A stretch of 64,000 nt of DNA, from contig JAJDAN010000032.1 in the NCBI GenBank assembly GCA_029261855.1, positions 248,001-312,000 of the forward strand, written 5' to 3'. The translations under genes were made by a program, and so were the position numbers. Below are positions 31,514 to 41,633 of this stretch, in pieces. Numbering within the stretch: position 1 is the stretch's first letter; each line of letters begins with the position of its first letter. The notes below the pieces were generated by a model. That model was not told the origin of the DNA and ran no database searches. It saw only the letters and a program-made list of their open reading frames with translations. The stretch is from Deltaproteobacteria bacterium (lineage in GTDB: Bacteria > Myxococcota_A > UBA9160 > UBA4427).

Positions 31514-33136
31514 ATGGCGCAGCGTCGACTCAAGTTCTGGGGATGGGGCTTCGAGGGGGAGGGCCCGGACCCTGCGGCCACGAAGAAGATCGCGGCGTCC
31601 CTGGCGCGTCGCTTCGAGCTGAACGACGCACCCGTCATCGCGCCTCCGACCCTGGACGAGCTCGACCTGCCGGCGCCGCGGGTGCAGCGGCCGGGCGCGC
31701 TGGAAAAGATCCTGAGCGACGACCCGCACGAGCGCGCTCGCCACAGCTTCGGCCGTTCGTACCGGGACATCGTGCGGGCGTTCCGCCGGGACTTCGCGCG
31801 CGCACCCGACTGGGTGGCCTTCCCGCAAGACGAAGGCGAGGTCAGCGCCGTGCTCGATTGGGCGGGATCGAACGACGTGGCGGTGATCCCGTTCGGCGGC
31901 GGGTCGAGCGTGGTGGGCGGTGTCGAGAGCGCCGTCGCGGGCGGCTACGCGGGGGTCGTGTCCCTGGACGTCACGCGTCTCGATCGGGTGCTCGAGGTCG
32001 ACCGCACGTCCCGCGCCGCGCGCATCCAGGCCGGCATGTACGGGCCCGCGCTCGAAGACGCCCTGCGCCCCCACGGACTGACCTTGCGACACTTCCCCCA
32101 GTCCTTCGAGTTCTCGACCCTGGGCGGCTGGCTGGCGACCCGGGCGGGGGGGCACTTCGCGACCCGCTACACGCACATCGACGACTTCTGCGAGTCCATG
32201 CGAGTCGTCACGCCCCAGGGCGTCAGCGAATCCCGGCGTCTGCCCGGTTCCGGGGCTGGCCCGAGCCACGACCGGCTCTTCCTCGGGTCCGAGGGCGCCT
32301 TCGGGGTCATCACCGAAGCCTGGATGAGGCTGCAGGACCGCCCGACTTATCGGAGCAATGCGAGCGTCGTGTTCCCCGGCTTCGAGCAGGCCGTCGAGGC
32401 GACGCGCGCGCTTTCCCAGAGCGGGCTCGAGCCGTCGAACTGTCGCTTGCTCGACCCGGGCGAAGCCGCATCGTCCGCGGGTGGCGACGGCAAGTCGGCG
32501 CTGCTGGTGCTCGCCTTCGAGTCCGCCGACCACGCGCTCGACGCCTGGATGCAGCGGGCGGTGGAGATCTGCCGCGCCCACGGCGCTGACGTCCCCGACG
32601 ACGCGGTGCGCACGCGCACGGACGCCGGCGCCTCGCGCGAAGGTGCCGCCGGCGCCTGGCGCAACAGCTTCGTGGGCGCCCCCTATGCGCGGGATGCGCT
32701 GGTTGCGGCGAGCTTCATCTCCGAGACCTTCGAGACCGCGATTCCCTGGGACCGCTTCCCGGACTTCCACGCGAACGTCACAGCCGCGGTGCGCGCGGCG
32801 ATCGATCGGGTGTGCGGCCAAGGCACCCTCACCTGTCGCTTCACCCACGTCTACCCGGACGGCCCCGCGCCCTACTACACCATCATCGCGCCCAGCCGCG
32901 CGGGGGCCGAACTCGAGCACTGGGACGAGATCAAGCAGGCGGCTGGAGACGCGGTGATCGAGAACGGCGGCACCATCACGCACCATCATGCGGTTGGACG
33001 CGACCACCGGCCCTGGTACGACCGTCAGCGCACGGACGTGTTCGCCAAAGCCATCCGCGGCGTGAAGCGGCAGCTCGACCCGGCGGGCATCCTCAACCCC
33101 GGGGTACTGGTGGATCCGGAGCGGGGCGGGAAGTAG
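31514..33136 (+). CDS. agpS: Alkylglycerone-phosphate (alkyl-DHAP) synthase-like flavoenzyme
   Basis: FAD-dependent enzyme that exchanges the acyl chain of acyl-DHAP for a fatty alcohol to form an ether bond, the committed step of ether lipid synthesis. The N-terminal KFWGWGFEG and GRSYRDIVRAFR are typical, followed by the PCMH-type FAD domain (PFGGGSSVVGGVES, STLGGWLATRAGGH, LFLGSEGAFGVITEA) and the C-terminal active-site TITHHHAVGRDHRPWY. At 540 residues it matches bacterial homologues. GAGGAGG precedes ATG 31514. Two SDR genes immediately upstream could supply reductase steps such as alkyl-DHAP reduction; a nearby fatty acyl-CoA reductase is not evident. Confidence 0.85.
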   Translation: MAQRRLKFWGWGFEGEGPDPAATKKIAASLARRFELNDAPVIAPPTLDELDLPAPRVQRPGALEKILSDDPHERARHSFGRSYRDIVRAFRRDFARAPDWVAFPQDEGEVSAVLDWAGSNDVAVIPFGGGSSVVGGVESAVAGGYAGVVSLDVTRLDRVLEVDRTSRAARIQAGMYGPALEDALRPHGLTLRHFPQSFEFSTLGGWLATRAGGHFATRYTHIDDFCESMRVVTPQGVSESRRLPGSGAGPSHDRLFLGSEGAFGVITEAWMRLQDRPTYRSNASVVFPGFEQAVEATRALSQSGLEPSNCRLLDPGEAASSAGGDGKSALLVLAFESADHALDAWMQRAVEICRAHGADVPDDAVRTRTDAGASREGAAGAWRNSFVGAPYARDALVAASFISETFETAIPWDRFPDFHANVTAAVRAAIDRVCGQGTLTCRFTHVYPDGPAPYYTIIAPSRAGAELEHWDEIKQAAGDAVIENGGTITHHHAVGRDHRPWYDRQRTDVFAKAIRGVKRQLDPAGILNPGVLVDPERGGK

Positions 33137-33163
33137 GCCGCCCGGTCTATAGGTACCTGCGCG

Positions 33164-34552
33164 CTACAGATAGCCCAGGGCCTCGAGGGCCCGGCGCACG
33201 GGTCGGTCCAGCTCGTACCGCTGGGCGGGCAGGGGCGCTTCCCGGTAGTCGTCCTCGATCTGGTCGAGCAGTGCGCGCAGCTGGGCGACGCGCTCGGGAA
33301 GCTGCGACGAAAGGTCGCGCTGCTGGCCGGGGTCTTCGGCGAGGTCGTAGAGGCGGACCGCTTCGGCGGCGACTTCCGCGTCGTAGCTGGCTTCGGTGAC
33401 GATCAGCTCGTCGTCACCCACGCGTACGGACCTTCCGACGAAGCGCTTCTCGTTGCCGGCCTGGGCGACGAAGGCGCGATCGCGAAGCTCGGCGGGGACC
33501 GCGGCGGCCGACCCGGCGAGCAGCGGCACGAGGGAACGACCGTCGCCCTGCGCCGAGTCGAGCGCCAGCAGCTCGCCGAAGGTCGCCCGCAGGTCGACGA
33601 GAGAGACCGGCTCGTCGACGACACGTGCCGTCGTCTGGCCGGGCAGCTTCACGAAGAGCGGGACGCGCAGGACTTCCCGGTGCAGCGAGTAGCGGTGCGC
33701 GAAGCCGCCGTGGTCGAACAGCTCTTCGCCGTGGTCGGCGGTCAGGACGACGAGGCTGTCCTGCCAGAGGCCGCGGGCGTCGAGAGCGTCGAAGAAGGCG
33801 CCGAGCTCGACGGCCGTGTGGTGAACGGCCGTATCGTACTGCTCGCCCAGACTCTCGAGCATGGCCCTCCCGACGTCTTGCCGCCGCTCGATCTTCCCCT
33901 CGTTCATCAGCTGCTCCATGAGCGGGCCGAAGAACGCGAAACCCTCGCGCGGGGGGCGGCCCAGCAGCAGGGCTTCGGCGTCGCTGGGCACCCGGTAGGG
34001 GCCGTGGACGTTCATCGGTTGCATGTAAAGGAAGAAGGCGCCGTCGGGCCGCACGTCGTCGATCCAGTCGAGGGCCGCGGCGGTCCCGGCCCGGACGTCT
34101 GGCACGCGCTTCATTTCGCCGCGATAGCTGAGGAATTCATCGAAGCCCTGGTCGAAGCCGGCGGCCCGGGTGATGTGTGGGTTGAAGCTGACGGCGCCGG
34201 TCTGCCAGCCCGCGCGGCGCAGGCTCCGGGCCAGGGTGGGGGTGCCTTCCGGAAGGGCCGCACCGACGTCATCGATCCCGTGTCGTCCGGGAGCGAGTCC
34301 CGTGAACAGCGACGCCACGGCAGGCGCCGTCCAGGGGGCCGGGCTGTAGCACTCGTCGAAGCGGGTGGCGGCATCGGTCAGCCGCGCCAGCGCGCTGCTG
34401 GTGTCGCGGTCGTGTCCGTACTGGGTGAGGCGGTCGGCGCGCAGGGTGTCGACGACGATCAGCACGACGTTCGGACCGGGATGTGGTGCAGGCGGTGACG
34501 CGTCGCACGCAACGAGGGCCACAGCGGCCAGCGCGAGCGCTCGCCGCTTCAA
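33164..34552 (-). CDS. Sulfatase-superfamily lipoprotein
   Basis: A 462-residue alkaline-phosphatase-superfamily hydrolase. Starting at TTG 34552, a basic-hydrophobic signal ends LVACDAS, a lipobox, so it is probably anchored in the envelope. VVLIVVDTLRADRLTQYG gives the metal aspartates, and VVLTADHGEELFDHGG the second metal site. The nucleophile region reads APWTAPAVASLFTG, with threonine where FGly-type sulfatases have C/S-x-P-x-R. It may therefore be a phosphotransferase or phosphodiesterase-type member rather than a true sulfatase. The TTG start overlaps the histidine kinase stop (TTGA). Confidence 0.82.
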   Translation of the reverse strand: MKRRALALAAVALVACDASPPAPHPGPNVVLIVVDTLRADRLTQYGHDRDTSSALARLTDAATRFDECYSPAPWTAPAVASLFTGLAPGRHGIDDVGAALPEGTPTLARSLRRAGWQTGAVSFNPHITRAAGFDQGFDEFLSYRGEMKRVPDVRAGTAAALDWIDDVRPDGAFFLYMQPMNVHGPYRVPSDAEALLLGRPPREGFAFFGPLMEQLMNEGKIERRQDVGRAMLESLGEQYDTAVHHTAVELGAFFDALDARGLWQDSLVVLTADHGEELFDHGGFAHRYSLHREVLRVPLFVKLPGQTTARVVDEPVSLVDLRATFGELLALDSAQGDGRSLVPLLAGSAAAVPAELRDRAFVAQAGNEKRFVGRSVRVGDDELIVTEASYDAEVAAEAVRLYDLAEDPGQQRDLSSQLPERVAQLRALLDQIEDDYREAPLPAQRYELDRPVRRALEALGYL

Positions 34553-35808
34553 GCGGCGGGGATGCAAACCGAAAAGCGCGCGCCACCCGCGTCGCCCGGG
34601 GCCGCGTCGACTTGAACGGACCCGCTCGCCCGCTCGACGAGGCGCCGGCACACGGCCAGCCCGAGCCCGACGGGACGGTCCGCACGCGTGGAGAAGAACG
34701 CCTCGAAGACACCGCCCCGTTCTTCTTCCGGGATGCCGGGTCCCTCGTCGTCGATCGTGAGCCGAAGCCCGTCGTTTTCGTGGCGGGCGGTCAGCCGGAC
34801 GCGGCCGCCTTCGGGGCTGGCCTCGAAGGCGTTGAGGGTGAGATTCAGGATCACCTGCCGCAGCGGGTCTTCGTCGATTGCCGCCTCGGGCAGGTCGGCG
34901 CCGACGTCGACCACCAGCTTCAGTTGCTTTTCCTGGGCGCGCTTCTCGAGCAGCCGTCCGACGGACTCGAGCACGGTTCCGACGGAGGTACGGGACTCGC
35001 CGTCCGCCGCCTGTTCGCCGGGACGGGCCTGTTCGAGCACGCCGTCGAGCAGGCGTTCCATGCGGCGAACTTCGTCGACGACCTGCTCGCGAAAGTTGGT
35101 GTGGAAGTCCGGGTCGTCGAGGTTGTCCGGCAGCAACTGCAGGAAGGTCTTGACCGAAACCAGCGGATTGCGGATCTCGTGAACGGTCTCCGCCAGCAGG
35201 TCGCCGAGGTTCGCGAGCCGGGTCATGCGGGCCAGCTCGTCCTCCACGCGTGCGAGGTTCTCGATGGCGATAGCCGTGGCGGCGGGATCGCGAAGGCGAT
35301 CGGTGGTCTTGCCGAGACTGGCGAGGGTGCGCGGCCGGACGGGGCTGCGCAGGAAGATCGCGCCCAGGGGTGCGTCGGCGACGAGGGGTGCCGCGGCCTC
35401 GAAGCCGCACTTGCGGCCGTATTCGGCCAGCGCCGCCGGGACGTCGGGCTCGCGCAGGTCCGTTGCTTCGCCGCGCTCGAACAGCGCCGCCATTGCGGCA
35501 CGGGCGGGCGGGTCTTCGGGTGACTCGCCGTGGGCGATGCGCGTGGCCGGTCCGCCGCCAACCAGCAGCCAGGCCGTGGCGGACTCGGCGCCGGTCTCTT
35601 CCGCCAGGCGCCGCAGCGCCGGCGCGAACAGCGCGGTCAGCCCCGAAGCCTGGGGTTCGGCTGTCGATTCGCCGGAATCGCCGTGCGCCCTGGCACGCCC
35701 TGCCTTCGTCGTGCCCTCGAGCCTGGTTCCGACCACCGATACCACCCCTTCAGGTGCGATCCGAAATGCGCGCGTCCTGCGGCGCGACATGATCTTACTC
35801 GAAGGCAT
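34549..35808 (-). CDS. GAF-type sensor histidine kinase (NtrB-like)
   Basis: Soluble two-component kinase of about 419 residues. An N-terminal GAF-like domain (TALFAPALRRLAEETGAESATAW region) is followed by the H-box VHEIRNPLVSVKTFLQLLP and HATPase motifs: N-box NLTLNAFEAS, DEGPGIPEEE and GLGLAVCRRLVE. No transmembrane helix is seen, so it reads an internal signal. The start is uncertain: ATG 35808 overlaps the PBP1A gene; ATG 35790 lies just past its stop. The sigma-54 regulator at 39728 is a plausible partner, being the only response regulator nearby. Confidence 0.88.
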   Translation of the reverse strand: MPSSKIMSRRRTRAFRIAPEGVVSVVGTRLEGTTKAGRARAHGDSGESTAEPQASGLTALFAPALRRLAEETGAESATAWLLVGGGPATRIAHGESPEDPPARAAMAALFERGEATDLREPDVPAALAEYGRKCGFEAAAPLVADAPLGAIFLRSPVRPRTLASLGKTTDRLRDPAATAIAIENLARVEDELARMTRLANLGDLLAETVHEIRNPLVSVKTFLQLLPDNLDDPDFHTNFREQVVDEVRRMERLLDGVLEQARPGEQAADGESRTSVGTVLESVGRLLEKRAQEKQLKLVVDVGADLPEAAIDEDPLRQVILNLTLNAFEASPEGGRVRLTARHENDGLRLTIDDEGPGIPEEERGGVFEAFFSTRADRPVGLGLAVCRRLVERASGSVQVDAAPGDAGGARFSVCIPAA

Positions 35809-38545
35809 CCTCTCGAAGCGAGCGCCGGCTGTCGGTCACCCGCGACTGCCTGGCGCTGGTCTCGGTCGGCGCCGATCCATCGAGGAACGGCTGGAAGTAC
35901 GCGCCGACGGTGCTTGCGTCGGCGAGCAGGCCGGTTTCCGGGTCGACCCGCTGGTAGACGATGTTGTCGGGCGGGTCGTAGTCGCGGATGGGCCGACTGG
36001 CCAGCGCGGCCTGCATGTAGTCTCGCCAGATGGGAAGTGCGGCCTTGGCGCCGGTCTCGCCCCAGCCCAGACGTTTGACCGAGTCGTATCCGACCCACAC
36101 GCCGGTCGTGATGTCCGGGGAGAAGCCCATGAACCAGGCGTCCGCCTGGTCGTTGGTGGTGCCGGTCTTGCCGCCGAGGTTGCCGCCCAGTCGCTTCACG
36201 CCGCGCCCGGTGCCCTCGTTGACGACGGCCTTCATCATGTCGCACATCAGGAAGGCTTCGGCTTCGGAAACGATCTGGTCCGTGGGCAGGATCTCGCCGT
36301 CGGGGTAGCCGTCGCTGTCGTCGGCCCCTTCGTCCGCGTCGTTCGAGTTGTCGAGCGGCTTCAGCACGGGCGGGGGCGGGTTGCCGAGGGCCACGTCTTC
36401 GAGCAGCACGTTGCCGTCCCGGTCGGTCACCTTGGTGATGAAGCGCGGTACCACCCGGCGGCCGCCGTTCGGGAAGACCGCATAGGCGCTGGTCAGCTCC
36501 ATCAGGTTCACGCCACTCGAGCCGAGCGCCAGGGTCAGGTCACGGGTCAGCGGGCTCTGGATGCCGATGCGGCGCGCGTAGTCGATCACGTAGTCGACGC
36601 CCACGTCCCGGAAGAGGTGAACGGTGGCGTTGTTGACGGACTTGGCGAGGGCGCGGCGCATGGGCATCGGGCCGAAGAAGTGGCGGCTGTAGTTGCGCGG
36701 GCGCCACACGAAGCCCGAATCCGAATCCTCGACGACGATCGGCCGGTCGTAGATGATCGAGACCGGGGTGTAGCCGCGCGACAGCGCGGCGCCGTAGATG
36801 AAGGGCTTGAAGGACGAGCCGGGCTGTCGCTGGGCCTGGGTGGCGCGGTTGAATTCGCTGTGGACCGGGTCGCGCCCGCCCACCATGGCCAACACGTCAC
36901 CGGTCTTGGATTCGAGGGAGAGCAGCGCGCCTTCGACTTCCGGCACCTGGTAGAGGGCCACGCGCGGAGTCGGCTGGTCGGGCTCGGCGTCCGGTTCCTC
37001 TTCGGCATTCTTCGATTCTATGGGCTTCGGCTCTTCGGGATACGGCGCTTTCGACTCGCCTCCGGCCAGCAGGGTGAACTTCGCGACGTCGCCCTTCACG
37101 AAGATGTCGCGAATGTGCGAGACCGCCCACGGGCGCCTTTCCGGTGCCGGCTTGCGGGCCCAGTCGACGTCGGCGAGGTAGACCTCGGCTTCGAGGCCCG
37201 GTGCGAACGCGACACGGGCCGTCTCGGCCTTTCGATCGACGGAGATCACGACCCCGGTCACGGGCTCGTCGGCGGGGATCTGGGGGAGTTCGGGCTCGAG
37301 GTCTTCTCCCTCTACTCCTTCCTCTGTTCCGCCCTCTAGCTCGTCTTCCGCGTCGACGGCGAGGTCGAGCCCTTCTTCTTCTTCCAGCTCTTCCTCGGCG
37401 CTCACGCCCTCGTCGGTGTCGGCCGCAGTGGCGGCCAGCAGCGCCTCCTCTTCGAGGGGTTCGAGCGGCTCTCCGTCGCGGGGCTCCTCGTCCTTGGGCA
37501 GCAGGTCGTTCTCGGCCGCCAGCTTCAGGATCTCGGCCTCGATGTCCTTGGCCGCCACGCGACGCAGGTGCCCGCGGTAGCCGTAGCGATGGTCGTGGGC
37601 GATGAGTCCGGCCTCGATGGCGTCGACCGCGGCGTGTTGCAGGGCGAGGTCGATCGTGGTCTCGACAACCAGTCCGCCTTCGAGCACCACGTCGCCGCCG
37701 AGCTGGTCGTACAGATAGCGCCGCACCTCTTCGGTGAAGTAGCGGGACGCCTGGTAGTCGGGGTTCGGCTCGTCGGGCGCTAGCACGGGGACGTCCGCCA
37801 TCGCCTCGGCGAAGCCCTCGTCGTCGATGGCGCCCATGGAATGCATGCGGCGGATCACGGACCGTCGGCGCTTTTCCGCCGCCACCGGGTCGCGGAACGG
37901 CGAGTATTCCGAGGGCCGCTGGGGCAGGCCGGCGAGCATGGCCGATTCGGATACGGACAGCTCGCGCACGTGCTTACCGAAGTACGACCGCGCCGCTTCG
38001 CCGATCCCCCAGGCGCCGTGCCCGAAGTAGATCTGGTTCAGATAGAGGTAGAGGATCTCGTCCTTGCTGAAGCGGCCTTCGATCTGCTTCGCGAGGATCA
38101 TCTCGCGGATCTTGCGGCGGAACTTGCGCTCCGGATTCAGCAGCATCTGCTTCACGAGCTGCATCGTGATGGTGCTGGCGCCTTCCTTGATCTCGCCGGC
38201 GCGCACGTCGACCCAGGCGGCGCGCACGATGGCCACGTAGTCGATGCCCGCGTGCTCGAAGAAATTCTGGTCCTCGGCGGCGACGAAGGCCAGCCGGGTG
38301 TGCTCGGGGATGTCGGGCAGGTCGGCGATGTAGCGGCGCTCGTTGAAGTACTCGCCGATGGGCACGCCGTGCCGGTCCAGCACCTGCGAGGCAAGTGCCG
38401 GTCGGAAGTCTCTTACGCTCTTCAGATCGGGGAGGTCGCGAAGGAAGGTCGTGTAGAACCAGAACCCTCCGACCGCCGCACCGAGGCTCAGCAGTACGCT
38501 GCCCCAGAGCAGGATCCGGAACCCCCCGGGCCGGATGAAAGCCAT
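35795..38545 (-). CDS. mrcA: Penicillin-binding protein 1A (bifunctional transglycosylase/transpeptidase)
   Basis: Class A PBP of 916 residues. Short cytoplasmic tail, one transmembrane helix (LLWGSVLLSLGAAVGGFWFY), GT51 domain with EDQNFFEHAGIDY and GASTITMQLVKQMLL, an OB-type insert, and a transpeptidase with GSSFKPFIYG (catalytic Ser near 578), SVNNAT and KTGTTND. Unusual is an acidic, low-complexity stretch of about 65 residues (E/D/L-rich, around residues 355-420) in the OB region, and another acidic PEEP/EEEPD segment. First gene of a minus-strand unit with the histidine kinase and the sulfatase-like gene. Confidence 0.95.
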   Translation of the reverse strand: MAFIRPGGFRILLWGSVLLSLGAAVGGFWFYTTFLRDLPDLKSVRDFRPALASQVLDRHGVPIGEYFNERRYIADLPDIPEHTRLAFVAAEDQNFFEHAGIDYVAIVRAAWVDVRAGEIKEGASTITMQLVKQMLLNPERKFRRKIREMILAKQIEGRFSKDEILYLYLNQIYFGHGAWGIGEAARSYFGKHVRELSVSESAMLAGLPQRPSEYSPFRDPVAAEKRRRSVIRRMHSMGAIDDEGFAEAMADVPVLAPDEPNPDYQASRYFTEEVRRYLYDQLGGDVVLEGGLVVETTIDLALQHAAVDAIEAGLIAHDHRYGYRGHLRRVAAKDIEAEILKLAAENDLLPKDEEPRDGEPLEPLEEEALLAATAADTDEGVSAEEELEEEEGLDLAVDAEDELEGGTEEGVEGEDLEPELPQIPADEPVTGVVISVDRKAETARVAFAPGLEAEVYLADVDWARKPAPERRPWAVSHIRDIFVKGDVAKFTLLAGGESKAPYPEEPKPIESKNAEEEPDAEPDQPTPRVALYQVPEVEGALLSLESKTGDVLAMVGGRDPVHSEFNRATQAQRQPGSSFKPFIYGAALSRGYTPVSIIYDRPIVVEDSDSGFVWRPRNYSRHFFGPMPMRRALAKSVNNATVHLFRDVGVDYVIDYARRIGIQSPLTRDLTLALGSSGVNLMELTSAYAVFPNGGRRVVPRFITKVTDRDGNVLLEDVALGNPPPPVLKPLDNSNDADEGADDSDGYPDGEILPTDQIVSEAEAFLMCDMMKAVVNEGTGRGVKRLGGNLGGKTGTTNDQADAWFMGFSPDITTGVWVGYDSVKRLGWGETGAKAALPIWRDYMQAALASRPIRDYDPPDNIVYQRVDPETGLLADASTVGAYFQPFLDGSAPTETSARQSRVTDSRRSLREDAFE

Positions 38546-38765
38546 GCGAACTCCAGTAGTTATCGGACCCTAGCCGAGCCCGTGCGCCTCTCGCTACCGC
38601 TTCCGTATCGGCAACTCAGCGAGTTGGCTGGCATCCCATCCCAGAACGTCCCACGCGGGGCCGGCGAAGGGAGCCCGGTGGCAGCCTCCGCGGCGAGGTC
38701 GCACACTTGCGCCGGCGTGTGTTCGTCCCCGCAATCTCCGACGAAGTTCCCCGAGGTACCCGAGA

Positions 38766-39727
38766 GTGAGTGAGTCGCAGACGCGGACCCTCGCCTTCGT
38801 CATGGATCCGATCGATTCCGTATCCATCGACGAGGACACCACCTTCTGCCTGATGCTCGAGGCCCAGAACCGGGGCCACGAGGTGCTGTACGTCGACCCG
38901 GCCGACCTCTCGGTCTCGGAGGGACGCACCCTGGCCCGGGTGACTCCCGTCACCCTGCGGCGCGAGCACGGCAACCACGTCGAGAAGGGCGCGACCCGGA
39001 CGGTGGTCCTCGACGAGGAGGTGGACGTCGCCTTCCAGCGGGTCGACCCGCCCGTCGACAGCGCCTACATCACGGCCACCCAGCTGCTCGAGCTGTGCAA
39101 GCGCACCCTCATCCTCAACGAGCCCCGGTCGATCCTCGCCTTCAACGAGAAGATCTGGACCATCCGCTACGCGGAGCTGATGCCCGAGACCATCATCACG
39201 CGGCACGCCTCGGACCTGCGCGAGTTCCAGGCCAAGATGGGTGGTCGCATCATCGTGAAACCCCTGGACGGCAAGGGCGGTGAGGGCATCTTCCAGCTGC
39301 TCGACGGCGACCCGAACATCGGGTCGATCCTCGAACAGGCGACGGCCTTCGACAGCAAGTGGGCCATGGGCCAGCAGTTCGTTCCCGAAGTGAGCGAGGG
39401 CGACAAGCGCATCCTGCTGCTCGAGGGAGAGGTGCTGGGCGCCGTGCTGCGGGTGCCGCCCGCGGGCAACGTGCGCGCGAATCTTCACGTGGGCGGGAAG
39501 GCCGTCCGCACCGCCATCAGCGAGGCCGACCAGCGCATCGTCGCGCGCGTGGGCCCGGACCTGCGCGACGCCGGCCTCTTCCTGGTGGGCATCGACGTCA
39601 TCGGAGGCAAGCTCACCGAGATCAACGTGACGAGTCCGACGGGCATGCAGGAAATCGACCGCCTCGACGACGCGAAGCTCGAGACCACGGTGCTCGAACG
39701 TCTCGAGGAGAAGCTGCGGGAGCGCGG

Positions 39728-39731
<4 letters not shown>
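38766..39731 (+). CDS. gshB: Glutathione synthetase
   Basis: ATP-grasp ligase joining gamma-glutamylcysteine and glycine. It begins TLAFVMDPIDSVSIDEDTT, the N-terminal hallmark of GshB, and has FNEKIWTIRYAELMPETI, the ATP-grasp loop PLDGKGGEGIF and INVTSPTGMQEIDRL with the metal-binding asparagine. GTG at 38766 is the most upstream start that includes the first strand; 321 residues is normal. The product supports the GST-like and GFA-like proteins seen later. Its stop overlaps the GTG of the response regulator gene. The 220-bp gap to pbp1A (divergent) shows nothing notable. Confidence 0.93.
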
Positions 39732-41218
<1,487 letters not shown>

Positions 41219-41633
41219 GGCGCGGGTTGAGTCGGTAGGGGCGCGGGTCCGGGGGGAGGGCCTGCTCCTCCCTGGGCGGCGCTGTTTTCCCCTTGCCGGG
41301 TCTTCGTTATGCCATACGTCGTTCGCAGGCCCTCCCCCCGGCCCAGCGCCGTCGCGGCTGGATTACTTCGCGGTCGGGTTGCTGTTCGCTATAAGAGGAC
41401 GGGGGAGCTTGATTTGGTGAGGGGGTGGCCCCGAAGGGGTCGACAGCAGGCTTCCCTGCCTTTCCATCTGCAGCGGAACCTGCCAGCCCCAGCGGCCTTC
41501 CAACAGCTTGCAGCCAGATTCGAACCCGGTTGTGATGGCTGGCACAAACTGGTCACACCGCCCTCCCGAACAGCACGGAGCCGGTCGAAATAGAACCGCC
41601 GGTGTTCTCTCGAACTCCCTGGAGTCCTCAGTC
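41219..41633. other. Noncoding structured region between response regulator and exported protein gene
   Basis: A 415-base stretch without a convincing gene. It carries a perfect 17-bp inverted repeat (41249-41265 with 41325-41341), a second interleaved complementary pair (41275-41284 with 41344-41353), and small hairpins such as CCCCGAAGGGG near 41430 and GCAGGCTTCCCTGC near 41449. No tRNA, known riboswitch or sigma-54 box could be identified. It is likely 3' structure of the regulator transcript plus the leader of the gene at 41634. Confidence 0.5.
41249..41341. repeat. Long perfect inverted repeat with interleaved second stem
   Basis: Left arm CCGGGGGGAGGGCCTGC (41249-41265) is exactly complementary to GCAGGCCCTCCCCCCGG (41325-41341), loop 59 bases. 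Inside the loop GGCGGCGCTG (41275-41284) can pair with CAGCGCCGTC (41344-41353) just outside the right arm, with one G-U pair. The order A-B-A'-B' would give a pseudoknot or two alternative folds. Confidence 0.75.

Noticed and set aside
41515-41545. GATTCGAACCC and flanking CAGCCA/TGGCTG resemble the T-arm of a minus-strand tRNA
   Set aside because: The five-pair T-stem does not form around the loop, and no acceptor, anticodon or D-arm can be matched on either side.
41519-41560. TGGCAC near 41539 as a sigma-54 promoter for the secreted protein gene
   Set aside because: The -12 element (TTGC at the right spacing) is missing; GGTCA is found instead.
41550-41575. GTCACACCGCCCTCC resembles the conserved end of 16S rRNA (CACACCGCCCGTC)
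   Set aside because: Only a dozen bases match and surrounding sequence bears no relation to rRNA.
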